NCBI RefSeq assembly: GCF_004216955.1
Contig: NZ_SGXL01000001.1
Coordinates: forward strand, 1,825,413 to 1,889,412
DNA length: 64,000 nt
Reading direction: 5' to 3'
From: Fictibacillus sp. BK138
Lineage (GTDB): Bacteria > Bacillota > Bacilli > Bacillales > Fictibacillaceae
Shown: positions 44,964 to 52,219 of the stretch, piece by piece
Numbering within the stretch: position 1 is the first letter of the stretch
How the letters are laid out: the number at the start of each line of letters is the position of its first letter
Program-made: the position numbers and the translations under genes
Notes under the pieces: model-generated
Databases searched by the model: none
The model's input: the letters and a program-made list of their open reading frames with translations, nothing else
Told to the model about the DNA's origin: nothing

Positions 44964-45002
44964 GGTTAAAAAGGAAATGCCAATATTCGCAGACATTTCC
45001 TT
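44964..45002 (-). terminator. Internal terminator/attenuator hairpin between yokU and yodT
   Basis: 9-bp perfect stem AAGGAAATG/CATTTCCTT (44971-44979 with 44994-45002), 14-base loop, then TTT (five Ts counting the stem end) on the minus strand. It starts right after the yokU end. Weak enough for partial readthrough; it could also protect the upstream message from decay. Confidence 0.6.
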
Positions 45003-45015
45003 CTTCTATGAGTTG

Positions 45016-45288
45016 TTATAGCTTAAAGTAATTTTTCTTTAAAAACCTTGGTATGCTCATCAACTCAGTATAGGAAATAGAAGCATCAATCTTCTTGGTG
45101 TCAATGAGCATAAGCTGATCCTCTATTTCATCTACAATATGGTCTTCTTGATACTCCATGCCGCAAGACGGACAGGAAACGGAAGGAATTATCGTTATTT
45201 CAACTGCCCTAGTTCCATCTGGAAGTTCCCAATAACCAGTACGGGCAGTCTGTTCTGCATTTTCATTTTCACACCATAAACACTTCAT
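45016..45288 (-). CDS. yokU: YokU-like zinc-finger protein
   Basis: 90 residues from the ATG at 45288 (GGAGGATAAC upstream). 'MKCLWCENENAEQTARTGYW' and 'IPSVSCPSCGMEYQ' give two CxxC pairs, the YokU/antitoxin-like N-terminal zinc finger. In Bacillus it always accompanies kamA; its job is unknown. The gap to kamA is 14 bases. Confidence 0.88.
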   Translation of the reverse strand: MKCLWCENENAEQTARTGYWELPDGTRAVEITIIPSVSCPSCGMEYQEDHIVDEIEDQLMLIDTKKIDASISYTELMSIPRFLKKNYFKL

Positions 45289-45302
45289 GTTATCCTCCAT
45301 TC

Positions 45303-46730
45303 TTATGCATTCTTTTGTTCTTCAGGTGTAGCAGAAACTCCTGCGTTTTTTTCTTGTTCAAATTTAAATTTTTTCTCTTTCAGTTCATCACGCTTATCCC
45401 GTTTATCTTTTAATGAACTATGTTCAGGGTTTGTGCCGTAATCCTCTCTTCGTTCTAAACGTTTTAAGCCTTGGGGAACTAAGTTGAAAGCTTCGTCACG
45501 CATTAAAGCAGATACACCGATAGCAGGTTTGATATGATCGGTTCCCATGATTTCATTAAAATAGGCATCAGCTCTGCCAGCTTGATAGTTTTGCGGTTCA
45601 GGGTAGGATGTAATTACACCTTCAAAATTTCTGAGTACTACTTTTTCGGGTGATTGAGAGATCAAATAATTTGGCTGGACTGCGATTTTCCCTCCGCCTC
45701 CAGGAGCGTCAACAACGAATGTTGGAACAGCGTATCCAGATGTATGCCCTCTTAATCCTTCAATAATTTCAAGACCTTTTGATACTGGTGCCCTGAAATG
45801 ACCGATTCCTTCAGATAGGTCACACTGATAGATGTAGTACGGTCTAACTCTTATTTTTACAAGATCATGCATTAACTTCTTCATGATCGGTACACTGTCA
45901 TTAATTCCTGCTAGAATGACAGATTGATTACCAACAGGAACCCCTGCATTCGCAAGCATCTCACAAGCTCTCTTCGATTCCTCAGTTATCTCTAAGGAAG
46001 TATTGAAGTGTGTATTGAGCCACACTGGGTGATATTTCTTAAGGATATTACATAGATTTTCTGTAATTCTTTGTGGGAATACTACTGGAGCTCTAGTTCC
46101 GATGCGAATAATCTCAAGGTGCGGTATTTCTCTAAGGTTCTTTAAAATATATTCAAGTATATTGTCATTGATTAATAGTCCATCCCCGCCAGAGATCAAG
46201 CAGTCTCTAACTTGTGGATTATTTCTTATATAATTAATGGCTGCATCGAGCTGCTTTTTTGGAACCCCCATACCGATCTGTCCTGAGAATCTTCTTCTCG
46301 TACAATAACGACAATACATAGAGCATTGATTTGTTACCAAGAAAAGAACCCTGTCCGGATAACGGTGAGTAAGCCCAGGTACAGGAGAGTCCTCATCTTC
46401 ATGAAGGGGATCTTCTAAATCGTATTTTGTCTTTAATATTTCTTTTCCAATAGGTACAGACTGCATTCGTATAGGACATCTAGCATCGTCTTGATCCATC
46501 AGCCATGCATAATAAGGTGTGATGTTCAAAGGAATCGTCATAGTAGAAATTTTAACGCCTTCTTCTTCTTCAGGTGTCAAATTAACCACTTTTCTTAAAT
46601 CGTTTAGATTTCTGATTGTATTAGTAAGCTGCCATAACCAATCATTCCATTGCTCCTCAGTTACATCTTTCCAAAGCTCATACTCTTTCCAATGTTTCTT
46701 AGGTTGAAACAATCCATTCACTACCGGCAT
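45303..46730 (-). CDS. kamA: Lysine 2,3-aminomutase
   Basis: 475 residues. Radical-SAM enzyme making L-beta-lysine from L-lysine. The 4Fe-4S ligands are Cys136, Cys140 and Cys143 ('NQCSMYCRYCTRR'); the PLP lysine lies in 'DAPGGGGKIAVQPNYLIS'; the N-terminal 'ITPYYAWLMD' and 'CPIRMQSVP' are typical. The C-terminus is highly charged. The ATG follows GGAGG at 8 bases. First gene of the operon, about 40 bases after a sigma-54-type promoter. Confidence 0.95.
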   Translation of the reverse strand: MPVVNGLFQPKKHWKEYELWKDVTEEQWNDWLWQLTNTIRNLNDLRKVVNLTPEEEEGVKISTMTIPLNITPYYAWLMDQDDARCPIRMQSVPIGKEILKTKYDLEDPLHEDEDSPVPGLTHRYPDRVLFLVTNQCSMYCRYCTRRRFSGQIGMGVPKKQLDAAINYIRNNPQVRDCLISGGDGLLINDNILEYILKNLREIPHLEIIRIGTRAPVVFPQRITENLCNILKKYHPVWLNTHFNTSLEITEESKRACEMLANAGVPVGNQSVILAGINDSVPIMKKLMHDLVKIRVRPYYIYQCDLSEGIGHFRAPVSKGLEIIEGLRGHTSGYAVPTFVVDAPGGGGKIAVQPNYLISQSPEKVVLRNFEGVITSYPEPQNYQAGRADAYFNEIMGTDHIKPAIGVSALMRDEAFNLVPQGLKRLERREDYGTNPEHSSLKDKRDKRDELKEKKFKFEQEKNAGVSATPEEQKNA

Positions 46731-46767
46731 ATAAATGACCTCCTTTATTTCTACACCTCATAACACA

Positions 46768-46783
46768 TGCAAGATTCATGCCA
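46768..46783 (-). promoter_or_regulatory. Sigma-54 (-24/-12) promoter of the kam operon
   Basis: On the minus strand TGGCATG-AATC-TTGCA matches the consensus TGGCACG-N4-TTGCW at all but one base, with GG and GC at the required 10-base separation. It lies between the activator gene terminator and kamA, where such a promoter is expected. The 112 bases upstream (46784-46895) should hold activator sites; an ATGCAT palindrome lies near 46824. Confidence 0.9.
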
Positions 46784-46871
46784 ATTGACTGAAATTTCTA
46801 AATGATGATAAATACGCTATAGTTTATGCATGATAGAGCTTTTTCGGGCCTAATATTAAATTACTGAAATA

Positions 46872-46897
46872 GAAAAACCGCCGATTTTTCGGCGGTT
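46872..46897 (-). terminator. Terminator of the activator gene
   Basis: 9-bp GC-rich stem AACCGCCGA/TCGGCGGTT with four-base loop and TTTCTATTT tail on the minus strand; it overlaps the stop codon of the activator gene. Confidence 0.88.
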
Positions 46898-48290
46898 ATT
46901 TTTGTCTTATTTTATATTGAAGCGTCTGCCTTGGAACTTGCAATATTTTTGCAGCTTGCTGTATATTACCAGCGGTTTGTTTTAAAGCCATTTGTATGAT
47001 CTGCTTTTCATACTCTCCTAGAGCTTCCCTCAAGGGGGGTATTGCTGAAGGATGAGGTATGTGATTTTCAGTTCTGATTGTACCTTTGATATGTTTAGGT
47101 AATAAGGCAATTCCGATCGTTGTATTGTTATCCGCAAAATTCATACAATGCTCGATGGCGTGTTTCAGCTCTCTAATGTTTCCCGGCCAGCTATATTCAT
47201 TAAGTAACTGCACTGCTTCCTCTGTGAATCCCAACACATTCTTTTTAAAAGCAGTATTTAATTCTTTTAAGAAATGATCGGATAGAAAGGAAATATCTTT
47301 GTGCCTTTCGCGTAATGGAGGAAGCTCGATATAAACGACATTTAACCTGAAATACAAGTCCTGTCTTAAGAGACCTTTTGATAAACATTGTTCAGGGGTT
47401 TCATTAAGAGCAGATATTATTCTTACATTTACTTTTCTTAAATTTGTACTTCCTATCCGCTGTACCACCCCTTCTTGGATAACACGAAGCAGCTTTGCCT
47501 GAAGTTCAATAGGCATTGAATTTATTTCATCTAAAAATAATGTACCTCCATCAGCCAGTTCAAAAACCCCTGGACGGTCAACCGCACCGGTAAAACTGCC
47601 CTTTTTGGTGCCAAACAAAATCCCTTCAAGTAAAGGTCCTGGTATAGCCGCACAGTTTTGAACAACAAATGGTTTATCAGCCCTCGGTGATTCATTATGA
47701 ATAGCTTGTACAAACATTTCTTTACCTGTTCCCGTTTCACCATAGATCAATATCGGAGAACTTGTCCTGGATGCTTTTCGGCATTGTTCCTTAATTTTGT
47801 TAAGTAAGGGATCTAAGCTTAAAATATTATCAAAATAATAAGTAGAGAAAGTTTGTTTATCGGTTTTATTTTTTGATGTTTTCATCTTAGCCTGCAATTC
47901 GAGCAGTTTATCCGAAAGCTGTTTAACTTTTGATATATCTTTTGCTACCTCAACTGCTCCGATCAATTCATCATCCAGCCATAGAGGAAGGGTTGAATTT
48001 ACAGTGTCAATTTGTTTTCCTTTTCGATTCATGTAAGATTGATGCTGATTATATATAGGAGTACCTGTCTGTATAACCTTTAATAACGTACTCGTTTCTT
48101 TTGTAAGGGAAGGAAATGCATCCAAAACATGGTGATCATGCACCTCTTCCAAAGTCAAACCGTCTAATGAGGCAGCTACCGAATTGTAGAAGATCGTCAT
48201 TCCATTTGCATCTACAACATGAATGCCTTCATCAATTGTCTTTAGGATTGCATTTAATGTTTCAGCTGTTTCCATTGATCCAGAAATCAT
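46896..48290 (-). CDS. kamR: Sigma-54-dependent transcriptional activator, KamR-like
   Basis: 464 residues. PAS sensor at about 8-120 ('ILKTIDEGIHVVDANG'), AAA+ sigma-54 interaction domain at about 155-385 with Walker A 'GETGTGKE' (184-191), the sigma-54 contact loop GSFTGA (231-236), Walker B 'GGTLFLDEI', and a Fis-type helix-turn-helix at the end ('NIQQAAKILQVPRQTLQYKI'). In Bacillus thuringiensis a protein of this kind (KamR) controls the kam locus. The PAS ligand is unknown. Lies 57 bases after ablB; start follows AAGGTGG. Confidence 0.9.
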   Translation of the reverse strand: MISGSMETAETLNAILKTIDEGIHVVDANGMTIFYNSVAASLDGLTLEEVHDHHVLDAFPSLTKETSTLLKVIQTGTPIYNQHQSYMNRKGKQIDTVNSTLPLWLDDELIGAVEVAKDISKVKQLSDKLLELQAKMKTSKNKTDKQTFSTYYFDNILSLDPLLNKIKEQCRKASRTSSPILIYGETGTGKEMFVQAIHNESPRADKPFVVQNCAAIPGPLLEGILFGTKKGSFTGAVDRPGVFELADGGTLFLDEINSMPIELQAKLLRVIQEGVVQRIGSTNLRKVNVRIISALNETPEQCLSKGLLRQDLYFRLNVVYIELPPLRERHKDISFLSDHFLKELNTAFKKNVLGFTEEAVQLLNEYSWPGNIRELKHAIEHCMNFADNNTTIGIALLPKHIKGTIRTENHIPHPSAIPPLREALGEYEKQIIQMALKQTAGNIQQAAKILQVPRQTLQYKIRQK

Positions 48291-48308
48291 GAATCAACAC
48301 CACCTTTT

Positions 48309-48350
48309 ATGCCGATTATTTGTCAGCATGTGCCGAATTTTAGGCACTTA
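48309..48350. repeat. 21-bp-period repeat pair, locus E
   Basis: TATGCCGATTAT at 48309 and TGTGCCGAATTT at 48330: two units 21 bases apart in the 57-base spacer between ablB and the activator gene. The second unit contains a GTGCC/GGCAC hairpin (48330-48347) that reaches the ablB stop codon. Confidence 0.45.
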
Positions 48351-49208
48351 TATATTTTTGGATAGATCTTTAACCCAAATATTCATATCTTCATATTTAT
48401 CAAAAATTTTGCAGTTATTAGCCAGTCTTCCTTTAAAAACATATCCCTTTTGATGGAATACAGCATTCATGCCAAATGAAAGAGCTCTAGCTATAGAATA
48501 GGAACAATAGATTTTTCTGTTAAAAAGTTCTTTTTCCAAGCGATTGATCAAATGTTTCATGAGGCCAAATTTTCTATGTTCCTTGAGAGTTGCACAATCA
48601 GTGATTTCAGCATTATGATATACAGCATTTACATCAGCTGATGCAGCGCTTATGATTTTTTGTTTATAAGTAACCACACAGAACAACGTTCCCGATCTAA
48701 TCATTTTAAGGACATATTCAGGGTCATCCATTGGTGTTGGATATACCTCAAATACCTGATTATATAAATCTGCAAGTTCTTTCGCGTCTTGTTCATCTGC
48801 CATACGCAATGTATATTCATTCGGGATTAAACTTGAAATAGAACCTTGCGGAAGCTTTAAAACATCATTTATTATTTTGTCTTCTTCTATCCAATAATTG
48901 CTGTTTCTTCTTTCGTTACTAAAATACTTGCACATTGACACTGCAGACGCACCGTTAAAGAAACCTGTAAATTCACCTTCATTTATAAAGCCCTTCTCAA
49001 GCCATTGGGAAAGATCATCGTGTCGGCATTTAATTATTATTTTTTGAAATTTATTTTGAGAAACGATCTCATCGAGCCAATTTGATAATAAATTTACATT
49101 TCCGCGGTAGTCATCAACTCGAATCCGTTCGTTATAATAATCAAAACAAACCTCGGCTGTAAAATTCGGCTGGAGAATTTTTTCATTTTTATAAAAAGTC
49201 GTATACAC
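48348..49208 (-). CDS. ablB: Beta-lysine N6-acetyltransferase (AblB/YodP)
   Basis: 286 residues. GTG start 8 bases after GGAGG. The N-terminal half is specific to AblB; the C-terminal half is a GNAT fold beginning 'TLRMADEQDAKELADLYN', with 'ITDCATLKEHRKFGLMKHLI' as the acetyl-CoA loop. In archaea and Bacillus AblB acetylates beta-lysine. It precedes the activator gene, not kamA, unlike the B. subtilis order. Confidence 0.88.
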   Translation of the reverse strand: MYTTFYKNEKILQPNFTAEVCFDYYNERIRVDDYRGNVNLLSNWLDEIVSQNKFQKIIIKCRHDDLSQWLEKGFINEGEFTGFFNGASAVSMCKYFSNERRNSNYWIEEDKIINDVLKLPQGSISSLIPNEYTLRMADEQDAKELADLYNQVFEVYPTPMDDPEYVLKMIRSGTLFCVVTYKQKIISAASADVNAVYHNAEITDCATLKEHRKFGLMKHLINRLEKELFNRKIYCSYSIARALSFGMNAVFHQKGYVFKGRLANNCKIFDKYEDMNIWVKDLSKNI

Positions 49209-49357
49209 TTATCAGCCCTCCTGTCTCTTTTACATAGATTCCATAAAATACGGAAAAATTCCTGCACAAAAACTACCCTTGTTGATTCTGGTTAGTGTGC
49301 CGGATTTTCTGTAATAACTGCATTTCACCGTTTTCGATCCCTCCTTAAAATTGTTAG

Positions 49358-49504
49358 TGAAAGGGGTATATGACGTGCGAAATATGTCGAGGATTGTAAA
49401 CTCGTGGATATACTGCTGAAACTTTTTGATTCAGTGCTAAAACTCGTGGATAAACACCCCATATTTTTGGATTGATCCCGTTAAATTTTGTAATGCGATT
49501 CTTG
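49358..49504. repeat. 21-bp-period tandem repeat, locus D (longest)
   Basis: Units starting at 49400 (ACTCGTGGATA), 49421 (ACTTTTTGATT), 49442 (ACTCGTGGATA) and 49463 (ATTTTTGGATT) are exactly 21 bases apart; weaker units extend on both sides. On the minus strand the frame stays open and gives a 7-residue periodic peptide ('YPRVLALNQKVSAV', 'YPRVYNP'), which I regard as a by-product of the period. It lies in the 528-base gap 49209-49736, which otherwise has only the terminator at 49642; nothing is seen in 49561-49641. Confidence 0.65.
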
Positions 49505-49641
49505 AAATGCGCTGTATACCCCACAAGGTACCATCTTAAAAAGTTTCGGTACACGAACATTCACTGATATGAGCTTTTGACTATAAGAGCTACTCTTGCT
49601 TCAATCGTTTTTAGTAAAAATCACCTTGTTTTTCTCTTAAA

Positions 49642-49686
49642 ATAAAAATATCCCTTCTGAATATGATCAGAAGGGATATTTTTATT
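49642..49686. terminator. Terminator of the TRIC channel gene
   Basis: Perfect 17-bp stem (49644-49660 with 49667-49683), six-base loop, A/T-rich on both sides. It lies 50 bases after the minus-strand stop and can act in both directions. Confidence 0.88.
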
Positions 49687-49736
49687 GAATAATACTAGCT
49701 TTTTCAGTAATTTAGCTGATAGCTGAGTAATTTTGT

Positions 49737-50333
49737 TCACAATGCCCTATGGGGCAGCTTCCAGTTATATTTTAGTGATAGCATTCTAAATACAACAAGG
49801 GTGATAAACAGCAGCATATATTCAATTGTACCGTTTACTATATTCAATCCTACGATCAGTCCGCCTAAAAGAGCCCAAACAGCATAGATTTCTTCTCTCA
49901 GTACTACTGGTTTTCTGCCAGCTAGAATATCACGAATAATTCCCCCGCCTATTCCTGTTAAAATCGCAGCAACAATAATTGCGCTCATCGGATGACCCAT
50001 GCTTGAAGCAGCGATTGCTCCTTGAATAGCGAAAGCTGAAAGACCGATTGCATCAAAGAAATGCAAGCTTCTCTTTGAGAACCGAATTAAGTTTTCCGGC
50101 ATAAAAAAGACAATGCCCATAGCAACTAATGCTGATTTAAGTAATAGACCCTGTTCCCAAATCGTATCCACAGGAAGTCCTATTAATACATTTCGAATGA
50201 TTCCTCCACCGAACGCAGTCACCAATCCTAAAATAAATACACCCAGTATGTCATAATCTTCTTCCATAGCAACGAGCGCGCCTGAAATTGCAAATGCGAT
50301 CGTGCCAATGATATTTAAAAGATCCCAAGTCAA
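49737..50333 (-). CDS. Trimeric intracellular cation channel (TRIC/UPF0126) family protein
   Basis: 198 residues, seven helices in a 3+3+1 plan. The two repeat signatures 'FGGGIIRNVLIG' (about 41-52) and 'GIGGGIIRDILAG' (about 127-139) with their paired glycines and Arg-Asn/Asp are diagnostic. Bacterial members conduct potassium/sodium or amino acids. TTG start behind GAGAGGAAG. Single gene. Confidence 0.9.
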   Translation of the reverse strand: MTWDLLNIIGTIAFAISGALVAMEEDYDILGVFILGLVTAFGGGIIRNVLIGLPVDTIWEQGLLLKSALVAMGIVFFMPENLIRFSKRSLHFFDAIGLSAFAIQGAIAASSMGHPMSAIIVAAILTGIGGGIIRDILAGRKPVVLREEIYAVWALLGGLIVGLNIVNGTIEYMLLFITLVVFRMLSLKYNWKLPHRAL

Positions 50334-50406
50334 ACTCGTACTTCCTCTCTAAATTCAATAACTCTCCGTATTGAATCTTATAAGGTTACGAGCTTGCTGG
50401 CAAGAA

Positions 50407-51237
50407 TTATTTACAAAAATTTTTTAAAGATTGCAATGTACGTAATGAAACCGTGCAGCTTCCTATATCTCCGTGGAAGACTTCACCATTCCTAAAGCCG
50501 TGAAAATCACTACCCGCAGTCTTTATTAAGAAATATTTATCTGCTAGTTTCTCATAATGATGAACTTGTTCTAATGTATGGTCAGGGTGACAGCATTCGA
50601 TGCCTGCCAGTCCGTTTTTACTTAATAAAGGAATCAGCTCGTCAGCATCATAGATTCCAGGATGAGCTAATACAGGGACACCATTCGCATCCTGAATAAT
50701 TCTTACTGCTTCTAAAGGTGAAATACGATCAGGTATAGCGTATGCTGCTCTACCTTTGCCCAGATATTTTTCAAATGCTTCAGGAAGTGAATTCACGATC
50801 CCTTTTTCCATTAATATCTCTGCTATATGCCCTCTGCCTACGTTACCTTCACCACACCTTTTAGATTCAAGTTCTGATTCATCTATTTGTATACCCAGCT
50901 TATTTAATTTTTGTATGATCATCTTATTTCGCTGGTTTCTAACTGAAGTTAGCTTATCTAGGATCATTAGAAAATTCTTATCTTTATAATCAATATAGTA
51001 TCCTAAGACATGAATATCCTGTCCTTTATACAGCGTACTGATTTCGATTCCAGGAATACATTCAAAATCACTATGCTTGCTTGCCTCTTCTAATGCCTCT
51101 TCTACCCCGTTTATTGTATCGTGATCAGTGATCGCAATTGCTTTCAATCCTTTTTCAATCGCCCGCTGGATGTTTTCTGATGGCGAGAACGTTCCATCAG
51201 AAGCAGTGGTATGTGTATGCAGATCACCTTGTTTCAT
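50407..51237 (-). CDS. PHP-domain phosphoesterase (YciV/RNase AM type)
   Basis: 276 residues from the ATG at 51237; GTG 51246 lies within the ribosome site GAGGTG. Metal ligands: 'GDLHTHTTASDGTFSP' (HxH), 'AITDHDTI' (DHD), 'IPGIEIST', 'LAHPGIY' and 'GSDFHG'. The family includes 3',5'-nucleotide bisphosphatases and 5'-3' exoribonucleases; I cannot choose. Single gene. Confidence 0.87.
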   Translation of the reverse strand: MKQGDLHTHTTASDGTFSPSENIQRAIEKGLKAIAITDHDTINGVEEALEEASKHSDFECIPGIEISTLYKGQDIHVLGYYIDYKDKNFLMILDKLTSVRNQRNKMIIQKLNKLGIQIDESELESKRCGEGNVGRGHIAEILMEKGIVNSLPEAFEKYLGKGRAAYAIPDRISPLEAVRIIQDANGVPVLAHPGIYDADELIPLLSKNGLAGIECCHPDHTLEQVHHYEKLADKYFLIKTAGSDFHGFRNGEVFHGDIGSCTVSLRTLQSLKNFCK

Positions 51238-51286
51238 TGTTTTCACCTCAATTTCTTTTTTAAGTACGGTACGTGAAATTATATTT

Positions 51287-52123
51287 TTAGTCTTTTTCTA
51301 TTTGATGATCATTATAACTGATCCAGTCACTCCAGCTGCCCGCATATAATATAGGCATCTTTAATCCTGCTTCACTCATTGCCAATACATTCACACATGC
51401 CGTTACACCAGATCCGCAATAAACAACTGGCGTCTTACTTTTATCGACTAATAGATCTTTATATATATACTGCAGCTCTTCTTTATCTTTCCACCATCCT
51501 GGTTTATTAAAATGAATCTCCCACGGGACATTTATCGCTGTTGGTATATGTCCTGCGACCCCATCAATCGGTTCGATAATCCCTTTAAAACGCTTAGGCT
51601 CTCTTGCATCAATAAGCTGCTTATCTTTTTGCTGAACAGCTGTAACCACTTCATCACGTGTAATTATCATATTCTCATTTATATCAATCTCAATTTTTGA
51701 AGACTTTTTATCAGGCACTTTACTTGAGACAGCATACCCTTTTTCTTTATAGTGTGTGTAACCGCCCTGCAAAACATAAACTTGTTTCATGCCGGCATAT
51801 TTCATAAGCCACCAAAATCTCGCTGCCATTGTCCCGGATTGATCGTCGTAAGCTACTATTATTTTTTCTTTGTCTACTCCACAACTGCTTAAAAATTGTG
51901 ATAGTATGTTTACGGAAGGTAACGGATGACGTCCGCCATGAGTTGTAATGGAGCCAGATAAATGTTTATCTAAGTCAGCATAAAATGCTCCTTCGATATG
52001 ATCTTTTTCGTACACCTTATAACCCATTTCAGGGTCAGCCAATGAAAAACGGCAATCGAAAATAACAGTATTTTCATCCTTTATTTTACTGTCCACCCAT
52101 TCGGGACTTACTAAATTGGACAT
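51287..52123 (-). CDS. sseA: Thiosulfate / 3-mercaptopyruvate sulfurtransferase
   Basis: 278 residues, two rhodanese domains (about 4-135 inactive, 150-275 active). The active Cys lies in 'VVYCGSGVTACVNVLA' (CGSGVTA loop, typical of 3-mercaptopyruvate type enzymes). 'GGRHPLPS' and 'YDDQSGTMAARFWW' mark the first domain. The ATG follows AAAGGTGG. Divergent from zwf. Confidence 0.9.
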   Translation of the reverse strand: MSNLVSPEWVDSKIKDENTVIFDCRFSLADPEMGYKVYEKDHIEGAFYADLDKHLSGSITTHGGRHPLPSVNILSQFLSSCGVDKEKIIVAYDDQSGTMAARFWWLMKYAGMKQVYVLQGGYTHYKEKGYAVSSKVPDKKSSKIEIDINENMIITRDEVVTAVQQKDKQLIDAREPKRFKGIIEPIDGVAGHIPTAINVPWEIHFNKPGWWKDKEELQYIYKDLLVDKSKTPVVYCGSGVTACVNVLAMSEAGLKMPILYAGSWSDWISYNDHQIEKD

Positions 52124-52219
52124 AAGATAACCACCTTTTTATGAAGTATTTTCGTTAATTTATCTTCATCTAGGGAAACCTGTAACTATTAGAACAGATA
52201 GAAAGAAGTGACTTGCAAA

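Noticed and set aside
49209-49330. Sigma-54 promoter before ablB
   Set aside because: A CGGCAC-like element exists but no GC at the required distance.
8541-49504. 21-bp arrays as CRISPR
   Set aside because: Repeats are degenerate, without distinct spacers of constant length, without leader or cas genes.
49354-49560. Minus-strand frame with heptad repeats
   Set aside because: No ribosome site; the peptide period is imposed by the 21-bp DNA repeat.
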